64,000 bases of DNA from assembly GCF_014192745.1 (NCBI RefSeq), contig NZ_JACHYJ010000002.1:434001-498000 (forward strand). Reading direction: 5' to 3'. Below, one piece after another: positions 18,438 to 26,835 of the stretch. This stretch comes from Luteimonas sp. RC10. GTDB lineage: Bacteria; Pseudomonadota; Gammaproteobacteria; Xanthomonadales; Xanthomonadaceae. The stretch's first letter is position 1; each line of letters starts with the position of its first letter. Below the pieces are notes generated by a model that saw only the letters and a list, made by a program, of their open reading frames with translations, was not told the DNA's origin and ran no database searches. Position numbers and translations under genes: made by a program.

Positions 18438-19459
18438 TGGCCGTTTTCGTTGCGATCGCGATCTGCATCACGCTGGCGACCGTCGCCATGCTGGTCCATG
18501 TCCTGCGCACCGGTGCGCCGCGCGTGGCGCTGGCGGTGGCCGTGCTGGTGCCGGTGCTGGTCGGCGGCCTGTACACCATCGTCGGCACCCCCGCCGCGCT
18601 CGATCCGCAGTCGCTGCGCGCGCCCGGTTCGCTGGAAGAGGCGATCACCCGCCTGCAGGCCGACCTGGAACGTGACCCGCGCCAGCCCGAGGGCTGGCTG
18701 CTGCTGGGCCGCAGCTATGCGGCGATGCAGGAGCCGGGCAAGGCGCGCGATGCGATCGAGCGTGCGGCCAAGCTGCTGCCCGACGACGACACGCTGCAGG
18801 TCGAATACGCCCGGGCCCGCGCCGAGGCGCATCCGCAGCGCCGCTTCGACGATACCGCCGTCGAGATCCTGCGCACGGTGCTCGCGCGCAACCCCGAGCA
18901 GCAGCACGCGCGCTGGTTCCTGGGCATCGCCCAGCGCCAGGCCGGCGACGACGCCGCTGCAGTCGCGACCTGGGAGCCGCTGCTGGCCCAACTCGACGGC
19001 GAGACCGCCGCCACTTTGCGCGAGCAGATCGCCGCCGCGCGCGAGGCTGCGGGCATGCCCGCAGCCGTGGCCCCGGCTACCGAGACAGCCACTGCGAGCC
19101 CGGCGCGCGCATTGCACGTGCGCGTGCGTATCGCGGGCGACGCCGCGGCATTGGCCGCGCGACTGCCGCCCGAGGCCAGTGTGTTCGTGATGGCCCGCCA
19201 GCCCGGTGGCCCGCCGATGCCGGTGGCCGCGCAGCGCCACCGCCTGTCCGCGTTGCCGCTCGACATCGTGCTCGATGACGACGACAGCCCGATGCCGACC
19301 CAGCCGTTGTCGGCCTTGGACGAGGTCGAAGTCGTCGCCCGGATCGCGGCCCGCGGCATCGCCGACCGCAGCCCCGACGACCTGGAATCGGCACCGGTGC
19401 GCGTGAGCCTGCCCAGCGCGGACACGATCGAGCTGGTGATCGAGGCCCCCCGCCCCTAG
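18437..19459 (+). CDS. ccmI: cytochrome c maturation TPR protein CcmI
   Basis: Chaperone that holds apo-cytochromes for the haem lyase. 340 residues: two N-terminal membrane segments, TPR repeats from about residue 60 to 170 (EGWLLLGRSYAAMQEPGKA, HARWFLGIAQRQAGDDAAA), then a C-terminal domain found in the CycH/CcmI family. ATG 18437 overlaps the ccmH stop by one base (TAATG) and was chosen over GTG 18431. Last gene of the operon; a 10-bp hairpin follows. Confidence 0.93.
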   Translation: MAVFVAIAICITLATVAMLVHVLRTGAPRVALAVAVLVPVLVGGLYTIVGTPAALDPQSLRAPGSLEEAITRLQADLERDPRQPEGWLLLGRSYAAMQEPGKARDAIERAAKLLPDDDTLQVEYARARAEAHPQRRFDDTAVEILRTVLARNPEQQHARWFLGIAQRQAGDDAAAVATWEPLLAQLDGETAATLREQIAAAREAAGMPAAVAPATETATASPARALHVRVRIAGDAAALAARLPPEASVFVMARQPGGPPMPVAAQRHRLSALPLDIVLDDDDSPMPTQPLSALDEVEVVARIAARGIADRSPDDLESAPVRVSLPSADTIELVIEAPRP

Positions 19460-19470
19460 CGGTGAAGGGG

Positions 19471-19497
19471 CGCCCGGCGATGGCTTTTCGCCGGGCG
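19471..19497 (+). terminator. hairpin after the ccm operon
   Basis: Perfect 10-bp inverted repeat (CGCCCGGCGA / TCGCCGGGCG) with a 7-base T-rich loop, 12 bases after the ccmI stop. No T-run follows, so it may attenuate rather than fully stop transcription into the next gene, which begins 63 bases later. Confidence 0.55.
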
Positions 19498-19560
19498 AAC
19501 CGCGATCATGCAACGCCACGCGCCACCGGCCCGCCATCGCGCCTCCGGGCGTCAGATCCG

Positions 19561-20682
19561 ATGACCGAATTCATCCCGCCGCGCAGCCGCTTCGTCGCCC
19601 TGCCCTCGCCGTTCGCGATGAAGCGCGGCGGCACACTGCACGGCGCACGCGTCGCCTACGAGACCTGGGGCCGGCTCGATCCGGCCGCCGGCAACGCGAT
19701 CCTCATCGTCACCGGCCTGTCGCCCGACGCCCATGCCGCCGCGCATGGCGATGACCCATCGCCCGGCTGGTGGGAGGCGATGGTGGGTCCCGGCCGTCCG
19801 ATCGACACCGACCGCTGGTTCGTGGTCTGCGTCAATTCGCTCGGCAGTTGCAAGGGCTCCACCGGCCCGGCCTCGGCCGATCCGGCCACCGGCGCGCCCT
19901 ACCGTCTGGCGTTCCCGGACCTGTCGATCGAGGATGTCGCCGACGCCGCCGCGCACGTCGTGCGGGCGTTGGGCATCGCGCAGCTGGCCTGCGTGATCGG
20001 CAACTCGATGGGCGGCATGACCGCGCTGTCGCTGCTGGCGCGCCACCCGGGCCTGGCGCGCACGCACGTCAACATCTGCGGCGCGGCGCGCGCGCTGCCG
20101 TTCTCGATCGCGATCCGCTCGTTGCAGCGCGAGGCGATCCGGCTCGACCCGATGTGGAACGGCGGCGACTACAGCGATGCGGCCTACCCCGAGAGCGGCA
20201 TGCGCATGGCGCGCAAGCTCGGTGTCATCACCTATCGCTCGGCCCTCGAATGGGACGGCCGCTTCGGGCGCGTTCGCCTGGAGTCGGACCGCCGCGACGA
20301 CGAGGACCCGTTCGGTCTGGAGTTCGAGGTCGAAAGCTATCTCGAAGGCCATGCGCGCCGCTTCGTGCGCCGCTTCGATCCCAACTGCTATCTCTACCTG
20401 AGCCGGTCGATGGACTGGTTCGACATCGGCGATCACTGCGGCGGCGATACCGATGCCGGCCTGGCCGCGCTACGGGTCGAGCGCGCGCTGAGCATCGGCG
20501 TGCATACCGACATCCTGTTCCCGCTGCAGCAACAGCGCCAGATCGCCGATGGCCTGCGCGCCGGCGGTGTCGATGCACAGTTCCTGCCGCTCGAGTCGCC
20601 GCAGGGCCACGATGCGTTCCTGGTCGACATCGCCCGCTTCGGTCCGGCGCTGCGCGGCTTCCTCGATGCACTTGCGACCTGA
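19561..20682 (+). CDS. metX: MetX-family acyltransferase, likely serine O-succinyltransferase
   Basis: Alpha/beta-hydrolase acyltransferase of 373 residues. The nucleophile Ser149 lies in GNSMGGM, with Asp317 (VHTDILFP) and His350 (PQGHDAF) completing the triad. The family is annotated as homoserine O-acetyltransferase, but xanthomonad members have been shown to transfer succinyl to serine, feeding cysteine synthesis; with a cysteine dioxygenase next door, that is the more likely role here. The oxyanion region NSLGSCKGSTGP is intact. ATG 19561 is chosen over an in-frame ATG at 19462 because the extra residues cover the ccm terminator hairpin. Specificity cannot be settled by eye. Confidence 0.85.
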   Translation: MTEFIPPRSRFVALPSPFAMKRGGTLHGARVAYETWGRLDPAAGNAILIVTGLSPDAHAAAHGDDPSPGWWEAMVGPGRPIDTDRWFVVCVNSLGSCKGSTGPASADPATGAPYRLAFPDLSIEDVADAAAHVVRALGIAQLACVIGNSMGGMTALSLLARHPGLARTHVNICGAARALPFSIAIRSLQREAIRLDPMWNGGDYSDAAYPESGMRMARKLGVITYRSALEWDGRFGRVRLESDRRDDEDPFGLEFEVESYLEGHARRFVRRFDPNCYLYLSRSMDWFDIGDHCGGDTDAGLAALRVERALSIGVHTDILFPLQQQRQIADGLRAGGVDAQFLPLESPQGHDAFLVDIARFGPALRGFLDALAT

Positions 20683-20732
20683 GTGCCACGTCGCGACACG
20701 GCGCACCGATCGCAGCGGCTAGACTGGGTCGC

Positions 20733-21338
20733 ATGCCCGAGACCACACCACTGCCCGACATCCGATATCCCGGCCGTGACCGGCTGATCGCCGCAGTCGA
20801 TGCCGCGCTCGTCCACGATGACGCACACGCTGTCACCGCTGCACTGCGCGAGACGATGCAAGCCTTGATCCGCGATCCTGCGGTGCGTCTGCCGCCCTGC
20901 GTGCACGCGCCGGTCGACGGCCACTACGCACGCCGCGAGCTCTACCGCAGTCCGCAGCATGGCTACAGCATCGTCGCGATGACCTGGGCCCCGGGCCAGG
21001 GCACGCCGCTGCACGATCACGACGAACTGTGGTGCGTGGAAGGTGTATGGCACGGCACGCTCGAGATCGTGCAGTACGAATGCCTCGGGCGGGATGGCGC
21101 GCGCTACCGCTTCCGGCCGGCGAGCACCGTGCAGGCGCAGACCGGCAGCGCCGGCAGTCTGATCCCGCCGCACGAGTACCACATCATCCGCAACGCCGAC
21201 CCCGCGGTGGTCGCGGTTTCACTGCACATCTATCAAGCGCCGATCCTGCGCTGCGCGTTGTTCGACCCGCAGGACGGGGACTGGTACCTGCGCCGCGAGA
21301 CGATCATGCAGACCGACGCGTTCGACCCGGCCGACTAG
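20733..21338 (+). CDS. cysteine dioxygenase-family thiol dioxygenase
   Basis: Cupin-fold non-haem iron enzyme, 201 residues, oxidising a thiol (cysteine or 3-mercaptopropionate) to the sulfinic acid with O2. Iron ligands are His94 and His96 in the first cupin motif (GTPLHDHDELWCVEG) and a histidine at 147 or 150 (PPHEYH) in the second. Cys101 sits where type I cysteine dioxygenases have their redox cysteine. It starts 50 bases after the MetX-like gene on the same strand, so the two may be co-transcribed and balance cysteine supply and removal. Substrate is uncertain: bacterial members split between cysteine and mercaptopropionate. Confidence 0.85.
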   Translation: MPETTPLPDIRYPGRDRLIAAVDAALVHDDAHAVTAALRETMQALIRDPAVRLPPCVHAPVDGHYARRELYRSPQHGYSIVAMTWAPGQGTPLHDHDELWCVEGVWHGTLEIVQYECLGRDGARYRFRPASTVQAQTGSAGSLIPPHEYHIIRNADPAVVAVSLHIYQAPILRCALFDPQDGDWYLRRETIMQTDAFDPAD

Positions 21339-21377
21339 CGGCGCACGCAGATCAGTGCGCCGCGACGGCAGACACCG

Positions 21378-21881
21378 CTAATCGAGCAGGCGCTCGACCT
21401 CCACGCGCAGGATCTGGCCGCCGTCGTCGAGCCAGGCCCGGCCCTGCACGACGATGCCGTCGCCCTGGTGCGCCCGGTCGACCAATCCGTCCTCGATCGG
21501 CCCGCCGGAGGCCGCATCGAAGCGCACCTGCTGCGGCAGCCGCGAGACCGGTTGGGGCACATCGGGTCGCAACGCCGCCGGCTGCCCCTCGACGTCGGAC
21601 ACCATGTAGCCGTTGGGACAGGGCGCACGCACGCAGCGGATGTTGCTCAAGTGCACACGGAACACGCCCTGCGCCAGACGCAGTTGCCCGGACGGCTGAG
21701 ACGGTACCCGCAACACCGCAGGATCGAGCACCCGTTCGCCAACGGGCTCGGCGGCGCCCACCTGCCGCCCGGACGGGCTCGCGCACGCGGCCAGCGCCAG
21801 GAGCAGCATGCCGACCGGCACCGCCACGAGCCCTCGACCCCAGCGGTCCCCGCGCTCGCGTCCACGTCGACTGCCCACCAT
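21378..21881 (-). CDS. small lipoprotein of unknown function
   Basis: Predicted lipoprotein of 167 residues; not recognised as a known family. A basic N-terminus and hydrophobic segment end in a lipobox (LAAC, Cys33). The mature part has a possible disulfide-bonded loop (NIRCVRAPCPNGYMV) and a beta-rich C-terminus (VVQGRAWLDDGGQILRVEVERLL). Converges with the dioxygenase gene with a 39-base gap. Expressed separately from the tRNA gene that starts about 120 bases upstream on the other strand. Confidence 0.6.
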   Translation of the reverse strand: MVGSRRGRERGDRWGRGLVAVPVGMLLLALAACASPSGRQVGAAEPVGERVLDPAVLRVPSQPSGQLRLAQGVFRVHLSNIRCVRAPCPNGYMVSDVEGQPAALRPDVPQPVSRLPQQVRFDAASGGPIEDGLVDRAHQGDGIVVQGRAWLDDGGQILRVEVERLLD

Positions 21882-21986
21882 GCCCGTCTCCTGCTGCCAC
21901 CGGCACGCGCCGGCCCGCGGAGCATGCCAGAGGGGATGTTCGGATTTCGCGAACGCAGGCGCCCGCTTCCCTGCCGGACGATCCGC

Positions 21987-21992
21987 TATACT
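21987..21992 (+). promoter_or_regulatory. -10 element of the tRNA-Leu promoter
   Basis: TATACT placed 11 bases before the mature tRNA start, a good -10 match at the expected distance. No clear -35 is visible at 16-18 bases upstream. Confidence 0.5.
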
Positions 21993-22002
21993 CGCCGTCC
22001 GC

Positions 22003-22088
22003 GCCGGAGTGGCGGAATGGTAGACGCAGTGGACTCAAAATCCACCGCCTTTAAAAGCGTGCGGGTTCGAGTCCCGCCTCCGGTACCA
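22003..22088 (+). tRNA. tRNA-Leu (anticodon CAA)
   Basis: Reads UUG leucine codons. A complete class II tRNA with acceptor stem GCCGGAG/CTCCGGT (first pair is G-U), anticodon stem GTGGA/TCCAC and loop CTCAAAA with anticodon CAA at 22036-22038, a variable arm, T-arm with GTTCGAGTC, and an encoded CCA at 22086-22088. A 6-bp hairpin (22113-22129) downstream may end transcription. Interestingly, UUG is also used as start codon for several genes in this window. Confidence 0.96.
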
Positions 22089-22192
22089 GCAGGCCGCATC
22101 CCAGTCGGCCTGGACGCCGTCCTGGCGTCACATCCGCGGTAAACCGAGCCCGGAACGCGCGGCACGGCGCCGCATTCGACTAGCATCGGCGC

Positions 22193-22963
22193 ATGTGCCT
22201 GATCGCCGTCGCCTGGAACACCCGTCCCGACCTGCCGCTGGCGCTGATCGCCAATCGCGACGAGGCGCATACGCGGCCGACCGCAGCGGCCGGTGTCGAT
22301 CCCGAGGCGCCGGACGTGTTCGGCGGCCGCGACCTGCAATCGGGCGGCAGTTGGTTGCAGGTCTCGTCCCGCCGCCGGCTGGCAGCAGTGACCAATGTCC
22401 GCGCGGGCGTGGCGCCGGAGACCGCGCCGTTGTCGCGTGGCTGGCTGGTGCGCGACTTCGTCCGCGGCGACACCTCGGCCGAGCGCTTCGCCGATGCGCT
22501 GGCCGACGACGCCGCGGGCTACGGGCGCTTCAACCTGCTGCTGTGGGACGGCGACGCGCTGTGGTTCGCCAGCAACCATCCCCGCTTCGCGGTTGCCGAG
22601 GTCGCTCCGGGATTGCACGCGATGTCCAATGGCGCATTCGACGCGCCCTGGCCCAAGAGCAACGCGGCCACACGCACTTTGCAAGACTGGCTGGCGGCAT
22701 CGCCTGGCGCTCCAGGCGCTCTGGAGCCACTGTTCGCCGGCCTGCACGACGTGCGTCCTGCCGACGATGCGCAATTGCCCGACACCGGCGTCGGCCTTGC
22801 GCTGGAACGGCGCCTGTCGCCGCCGTTCATCGAGGATGCGATGTATGGCACGCGCAGCAGCACCGTGGTCCTGGCGAGCACCGACGACATCCTGTTCGCT
22901 GAGCGGCGCTTCGCGCCCAGTGGTGTACCGGCAGGCGAGACCTGCGTGCAGCTCGGACGCTGA
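22193..22963 (+). CDS. NRDE-family (TANGO2-like) protein
   Basis: Member of the NRDE/TANGO2 family, 256 residues, named for the Asn-Arg-Asp-Glu motif seen here in ALIANRDEAHTRPT. The conserved Cys2 (MCLIAVAW) would become the N-terminal residue after Met removal, as in Ntn-hydrolases. Eukaryotic TANGO2 affects Golgi organisation and has been linked to haem trafficking; bacterial members are not well characterised. Other family marks are GGRDLQSGGSWLQV, AAVTNVR and YGTRSSTVV. It ends 15 bases from a convergent gene. Confidence 0.87.
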   Translation: MCLIAVAWNTRPDLPLALIANRDEAHTRPTAAAGVDPEAPDVFGGRDLQSGGSWLQVSSRRRLAAVTNVRAGVAPETAPLSRGWLVRDFVRGDTSAERFADALADDAAGYGRFNLLLWDGDALWFASNHPRFAVAEVAPGLHAMSNGAFDAPWPKSNAATRTLQDWLAASPGAPGALEPLFAGLHDVRPADDAQLPDTGVGLALERRLSPPFIEDAMYGTRSSTVVLASTDDILFAERRFAPSGVPAGETCVQLGR

Positions 22964-22978
22964 CCGGCGGCTACCGGA

Positions 22979-23443
22979 TCACGGCGTCGGCCAGGGCCAC
23001 CAACCGTGTCCAGTCAGCGCATAGCGGTCGGCCGCGCGTTCGAAGCGGTTGCGCACGCTGATCCCCCCGCACAGCAGATACAACGGCAAGAACAGCGGAC
23101 CGAGCACCATGTACTGAAAAACGTGGGCGCGCTCGTGATCGCCCAGGCGGATCGGCGCCTGCACGCACAGCGCGGCGCGATGCGCATAGGTATTGCAGGT
23201 GCGGTCGAGCGAATCGCCGGTATGCAGGATCGTGTTGCCGAACGTGATCGCCCCGCCCGGCCCCCAGGGCCAGCAATCGAACACCAGTGCGCAGTTGCCA
23301 TCACGCCAATGGGCCCGTGCGCCGAACGGCAGGCCGGCCAGCCCGCCGAGCAGGCCGATGGCGGTGTTGGGCAGCGTCCAGATCGCGCCCAAGGCCAGCA
23401 ACAGTGCGCGCAACGGAGCCGGCAGGCGTCGCCAGCGCAACAT
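22979..23443 (-). CDS. small membrane protein with HExxH motif (M48-like candidate)
   Basis: Protein of 154 residues, not recognised as a named family. It has two hydrophobic stretches (about 10-40 and 110-127). Between and after them lie HERAH (residues 103-107) and ERAAD (135-139). The first is a zinc-peptidase HExxH; the second fits the ExxAD that supplies the third ligand in M48 peptidases, at a spacing of 28 residues. If real, this would be a minimal membrane metallopeptidase. It is 4 bases downstream of the PspC gene, so the two are probably an operon. Four to five cysteines lie in the N-terminal half. Confidence 0.6.
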   Translation of the reverse strand: MLRWRRLPAPLRALLLALGAIWTLPNTAIGLLGGLAGLPFGARAHWRDGNCALVFDCWPWGPGGAITFGNTILHTGDSLDRTCNTYAHRAALCVQAPIRLGDHERAHVFQYMVLGPLFLPLYLLCGGISVRNRFERAADRYALTGHGWWPWPTP

Positions 23444-23447
23444 CGCC

Positions 23448-23651
23448 TCAGGTCTCGCCTTCGGGCATCAGCAGCCACAGCAGCAGGTAGACCAGCACGC
23501 CGGGAAACGCTGCGGAGAGCACCGACACCACGACATAGAGCGCGCGCACCAGTGTGGCATTCCAGTCGAACCGGCGTGCGACGCCGCCCAACACGCCGGC
23601 CAGGACGCGGTCGCTGCGGGAACGGCTCAAGCTCGGGGCGGGCGTGGACAT
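23448..23651 (-). CDS. PspC-domain membrane protein
   Basis: Protein of 67 residues made of a single PspC domain (SDRVLAGVLGGVARRF, then a membrane segment ending YLLLWLLMPE). PspC proteins sense envelope damage in the phage-shock response, but stand-alone copies occur widely without pspA, which is not seen here. An AGGAG ribosome site lies 8 bases before the ATG at 23651. Likely co-transcribed with the HExxH membrane protein. Confidence 0.85.
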   Translation of the reverse strand: MSTPAPSLSRSRSDRVLAGVLGGVARRFDWNATLVRALYVVVSVLSAAFPGVLVYLLLWLLMPEGET

Positions 23652-23696
23652 CGATCGGCTCCTGGCGAACGGAAAAGACAGCGGACGACGGCGCGC

Positions 23697-24764
23697 TCAG
23701 TCGCGCTGCGCAAGCCAGTCGCAGATGGCCGCAGGCACCTGCACCTGCGCCCGTCCGGACACGTAGATGCCGATATGCCCGCCGCGGAACGAAAGCTCGG
23801 CGTAGTCCCCGGTGCCGACCAGCCCCCGCAGCGCGCGCGATGCGTCAGGCGGCACCATGTGGTCCTGCTCGGCGTAGATGTTGAGCACCGGCATCGTCAC
23901 CTGCGCCAGGTCCACCGCGCGCTCGCCGATCACGACGCTGCCGGCGACGAAGCCGTTGTCCTGGTAGAACTGGCGCACGAACTGGCGGAAGGCCTCGCCG
24001 GCCTGATCGGGCGAATCGAAGATCCACTTTTCCATGCGCAGGAAGTCCTCGACCGCCTTCGGATCGTCGAGGATGTCGACCAGCCCCACGTACTTGTGCA
24101 CGAGCAGCCGCCACGGCTTCATCATCAGGTAGCAGGCATTCATCATGTCGGCCGGCACGTTGCCCAGCGTCTCGACGAACAGATCGACATCCAGATCCCG
24201 CGCCCAGTGCGCGAGCATGTTGTCGTCGGTGTGGAAATCCACCGGCGTGACCATCGTGATCAGGTTGCGCACGCGCTCGGGATGGAGCGCCGCATAGCTG
24301 AGTGCGAATGTCCCGCCTTGGCAGATGCCCAGCAGGTTGATCGCGGGCAGGCCGAAGCGACGGCGCAGATGATCCACCGCACCACCCAGGAAGCGCTCGA
24401 TGTAGTCCTCCAGCGTGAGGAACCGGTCGGAACGATCGGCATAGCCCCAGTCCAGCACGTAGACATCCTGCCCGCGCGCCAACAGCCCGGCGACGATCGA
24501 GCGGTCGGCCTGCAGATCGATCATGTAGGGTCGGTTGACCAGCGCATAGGCGACCAGCAGCGGCGTGCGCGAGGTCGCTGCCTGCGCGCCGACGAAGCGA
24601 TACAGCACGACCTTGCCGTCGCGCCAGACCTCTTCCCGGGGCGTGGCGCCATAGTCCACGTCGCCGACTTCGCGCAGCGTCGTCAGGCCCGCCAGAAGCT
24701 TGCGCTGGACCTTGAGTGCCTCCTCGGCGATGCCTTCGGGCGTGATCCGCACCGGTCCTGCCAT
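23697..24764 (-). CDS. phaC: class III poly(3-hydroxyalkanoate) synthase subunit PhaC
   Basis: Catalytic subunit of the PhaEC synthase, polymerising 3-hydroxyacyl-CoA into storage polyester granules. 355 residues, the short form typical of class III. The lipase-like box GICQGG carries the nucleophile Cys148, with Asp301 (AEQDHMVPP) and His330 (RGGHIGIYV), each one residue ahead of the Allochromatium numbering (149, 302, 331). ATG 24764 follows the phaE stop after a single base, so subunits are translationally coupled. Genes for monomer supply (phaA, phaB) are not in this window. Confidence 0.96.
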   Translation of the reverse strand: MAGPVRITPEGIAEEALKVQRKLLAGLTTLREVGDVDYGATPREEVWRDGKVVLYRFVGAQAATSRTPLLVAYALVNRPYMIDLQADRSIVAGLLARGQDVYVLDWGYADRSDRFLTLEDYIERFLGGAVDHLRRRFGLPAINLLGICQGGTFALSYAALHPERVRNLITMVTPVDFHTDDNMLAHWARDLDVDLFVETLGNVPADMMNACYLMMKPWRLLVHKYVGLVDILDDPKAVEDFLRMEKWIFDSPDQAGEAFRQFVRQFYQDNGFVAGSVVIGERAVDLAQVTMPVLNIYAEQDHMVPPDASRALRGLVGTGDYAELSFRGGHIGIYVSGRAQVQVPAAICDWLAQRD

Positions 24765-24765
24765 C

Positions 24766-26052
24766 TCAGCGCTTCCGGGTCCGCGGCTTGGCGGATGTCA
24801 GCGGTGCGGGCGCCTGCGGGATCGCCGCCGGCCAGGTCTTGGCCGTCGCCGCACGCTTGGCGGGTGCACGCTGCGCGCTCGAACGCTGCGCCGCCCCGGT
24901 CTTGCGCGCCGTCTGCCGGGGTGCGGTCTTGGCGGCTACCTTCTTGGGCGCGCGCCTTGGCCGTGCGGGCTTGGCCGGCGCCTGGCTGGACGTGGTCGCC
25001 GGTGCGGGTGTGTCCGACACGGCCGCGTTGCGCACCGGTCGCGCAGTGCGACGCGGCGATGCGGTCCGGACCGCGCGCGTCTTGCGCGGCGGCTCTGGCG
25101 CAGCGGGCGCCGAGTCGACCTCCTCCAGACGATCGCGCAACCGGCGCACGGTCCGCTCCAGATCGACGATCTTGCGATGCGCACCGTCGAGTTCGCTGCG
25201 CGTGGGCAGGTCGAGCAGCCGGCAGGCCTGCTCGACCTCGCGCTGCACCGCCTGGCGCAGGCGCATCTGCCCGGCGACCATCTGCGCATACGCGCTGCGG
25301 AAGCCCGGCGACAACGCGACCTCGGCATAGGCCTCTTCAGCGGCCTCGACCCACAGGTCGAACAAGGCCCGCGGCGACTCGATCGTCACGGCCTCGGCAT
25401 CGAGCTCCGACAGCCGGCGCTCGAAACGTGCGAATGCGGCCTGCGAGGCCTGCAACAACAGTCCCTGGTAGGCCTGCTGCGTCTTGGGATACTCGGCGAA
25501 CGCATCGAGCAGCGCCTGCCAGCGCACCTGGTGCTCGCGCGACGGCCCGAACGCGGCCCAGGGTCCGACAGCGCCCCCATCGCCGCGCAACGCATCGACC
25601 ACGGGCTGCAACGACCGCAGCCAGCCATCCCAGCCCTCGATGCCGGTGCCGCCCAGTCCACCGAACATCTGTGCGAACGGATTGGCCATATCGCCACCCA
25701 GCGCCTCGCGCCAGGCCCGCGCGACGGTCTCGGGCGACGGGCGCTGGCCGGCGAACCCCTCGGCCACGCCCTGCATGCGCGTCCACCAGTCGCCGGCCTG
25801 CCGGTTGAAGCGCCGCAACACGTCCTCGACGCCGGCGTTACCGCTGGGCGACGGCGGCACCCAGGCCTCGAACATCGCCCGCCAGGGCTCGGACGGCCGG
25901 GCGGCCGCGCCGCTGGAGAAGCCGGCAAACCCACCCGGCGCAGCGCCGGGCATCGTGCGCTGCAATGCCGACTGCCAGGCATCCCAGTAGCGGCGTGCGA
26001 GCTGCTCGAGTTCCTCGCCCGGCTCGGCCGGGCCCCACGCATCGTTTGCCAT
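24766..26052 (-). CDS. phaE: class III PHA synthase subunit PhaE with histone-like tail
   Basis: Non-catalytic partner that PhaC needs for activity. 428 residues: the typical Trp-rich N-terminal part (RRYWDAWQSAL, WWTRMQGVA, AGFDGW-like GWDGWLRSL), the conserved SPGFRSAYAQMVAGQMRLRQ region, a coiled coil at about 285-312 (HRKIVDLERTVRRLRDRLEE), then from about 314 a Lys/Arg/Ala/Pro-rich tail of about 115 residues (SPRRTARPVR, PKKVAAKTAPRQTARKTG). Such a tail is not part of the core family and resembles histone H1-like DNA-binding tails of PhaF-type phasins. ATG 26052 has a GGGAG ribosome site 6 bases ahead. Confidence 0.92.
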   Translation of the reverse strand: MANDAWGPAEPGEELEQLARRYWDAWQSALQRTMPGAAPGGFAGFSSGAAARPSEPWRAMFEAWVPPSPSGNAGVEDVLRRFNRQAGDWWTRMQGVAEGFAGQRPSPETVARAWREALGGDMANPFAQMFGGLGGTGIEGWDGWLRSLQPVVDALRGDGGAVGPWAAFGPSREHQVRWQALLDAFAEYPKTQQAYQGLLLQASQAAFARFERRLSELDAEAVTIESPRALFDLWVEAAEEAYAEVALSPGFRSAYAQMVAGQMRLRQAVQREVEQACRLLDLPTRSELDGAHRKIVDLERTVRRLRDRLEEVDSAPAAPEPPRKTRAVRTASPRRTARPVRNAAVSDTPAPATTSSQAPAKPARPRRAPKKVAAKTAPRQTARKTGAAQRSSAQRAPAKRAATAKTWPAAIPQAPAPLTSAKPRTRKR

Positions 26053-26146
26053 CGTTCGCTCCCGCCGCGATGGCCCGATCATAGCAACAGCCGCGTCGCG
26101 CCCGGCGCAATCACACGACGCATTCCCAGTCGCCTTGCGCCCTGCC

Positions 26147-26767
26147 TTAGGGCTTGGGGATACGCAGCGTCTTGCTGATCATCAGCGACCCCGACAGCGC
26201 GAACATCAGCACCAGCGGGTGCAGCGACCACGGCCCGAGCCGCACCTCGCCCAGCCACAGCGCATCGCCGATCCGGCCCTGCGCTGCCGCGATCGCGAGC
26301 ACCACGACCAGCAGCAGGCTGCTGGGGATCGGCGTGCCCTCGAAGAACTTCACCTTGTCGCCGCCATCGGCCAAGGTCTCAGCGGTGACGTTGTAGCGGG
26401 CCAGCCGGCTGACGCCACAGCCGACGAAGAAGCTGAGCACGATCCAGTCCCAACCGCCCTGCATGCCACAGGCGTAGGCCAACGCCGCTGGCGCCAGGCC
26501 GAACGAGATCACGTCGGCCAGCGAGTCGAGCTCGCGTCCCAGCGTGGAGGCGACCTTGCGCCAGCGCGCGATGCGGCCGTCGAGCGCGTCGAACACGAAC
26601 GCCAGCGGGATCAGTGCCATCCCGATCAGCAGATCGCGCACACCGCCGTCCTGGAGGAACCGCATCGCCGCGAACACCGCGCCGGTGCCGCAGAAGGCGT
26701 TGGCCAGCGTGAACCAGTCGGCCAGATGGAAGTCGCGCAGCATCGAGAAATGGCGAGGGCGGTGCAT
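26147..26767 (-). CDS. pssA: CDP-diacylglycerol-serine O-phosphatidyltransferase PssA
   Basis: Makes phosphatidylserine, precursor of phosphatidylethanolamine, at the inner membrane, using CDP-diacylglycerol from CdsA (encoded at 58.3 kb). 206 residues with the CDP-alcohol phosphotransferase motif from DALDGRIARW through GRELDSLAD, and several membrane segments. The order of segments and short N-terminus fit the type II (Bacillus-like, integral) enzyme. It precedes phaE on the same strand by about 95 bases and diverges from the SPFH operon. Confidence 0.94.
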   Translation of the reverse strand: MHRPRHFSMLRDFHLADWFTLANAFCGTGAVFAAMRFLQDGGVRDLLIGMALIPLAFVFDALDGRIARWRKVASTLGRELDSLADVISFGLAPAALAYACGMQGGWDWIVLSFFVGCGVSRLARYNVTAETLADGGDKVKFFEGTPIPSSLLLVVVLAIAAAQGRIGDALWLGEVRLGPWSLHPLVLMFALSGSLMISKTLRIPKP

Positions 26768-26835
26768 CGAGACTCCAGGGCTGGAAGGGCATCGGCATCG
26801 TGCCGCGGCGCCGGGCAGGCGCGCGTGATCGCCGC

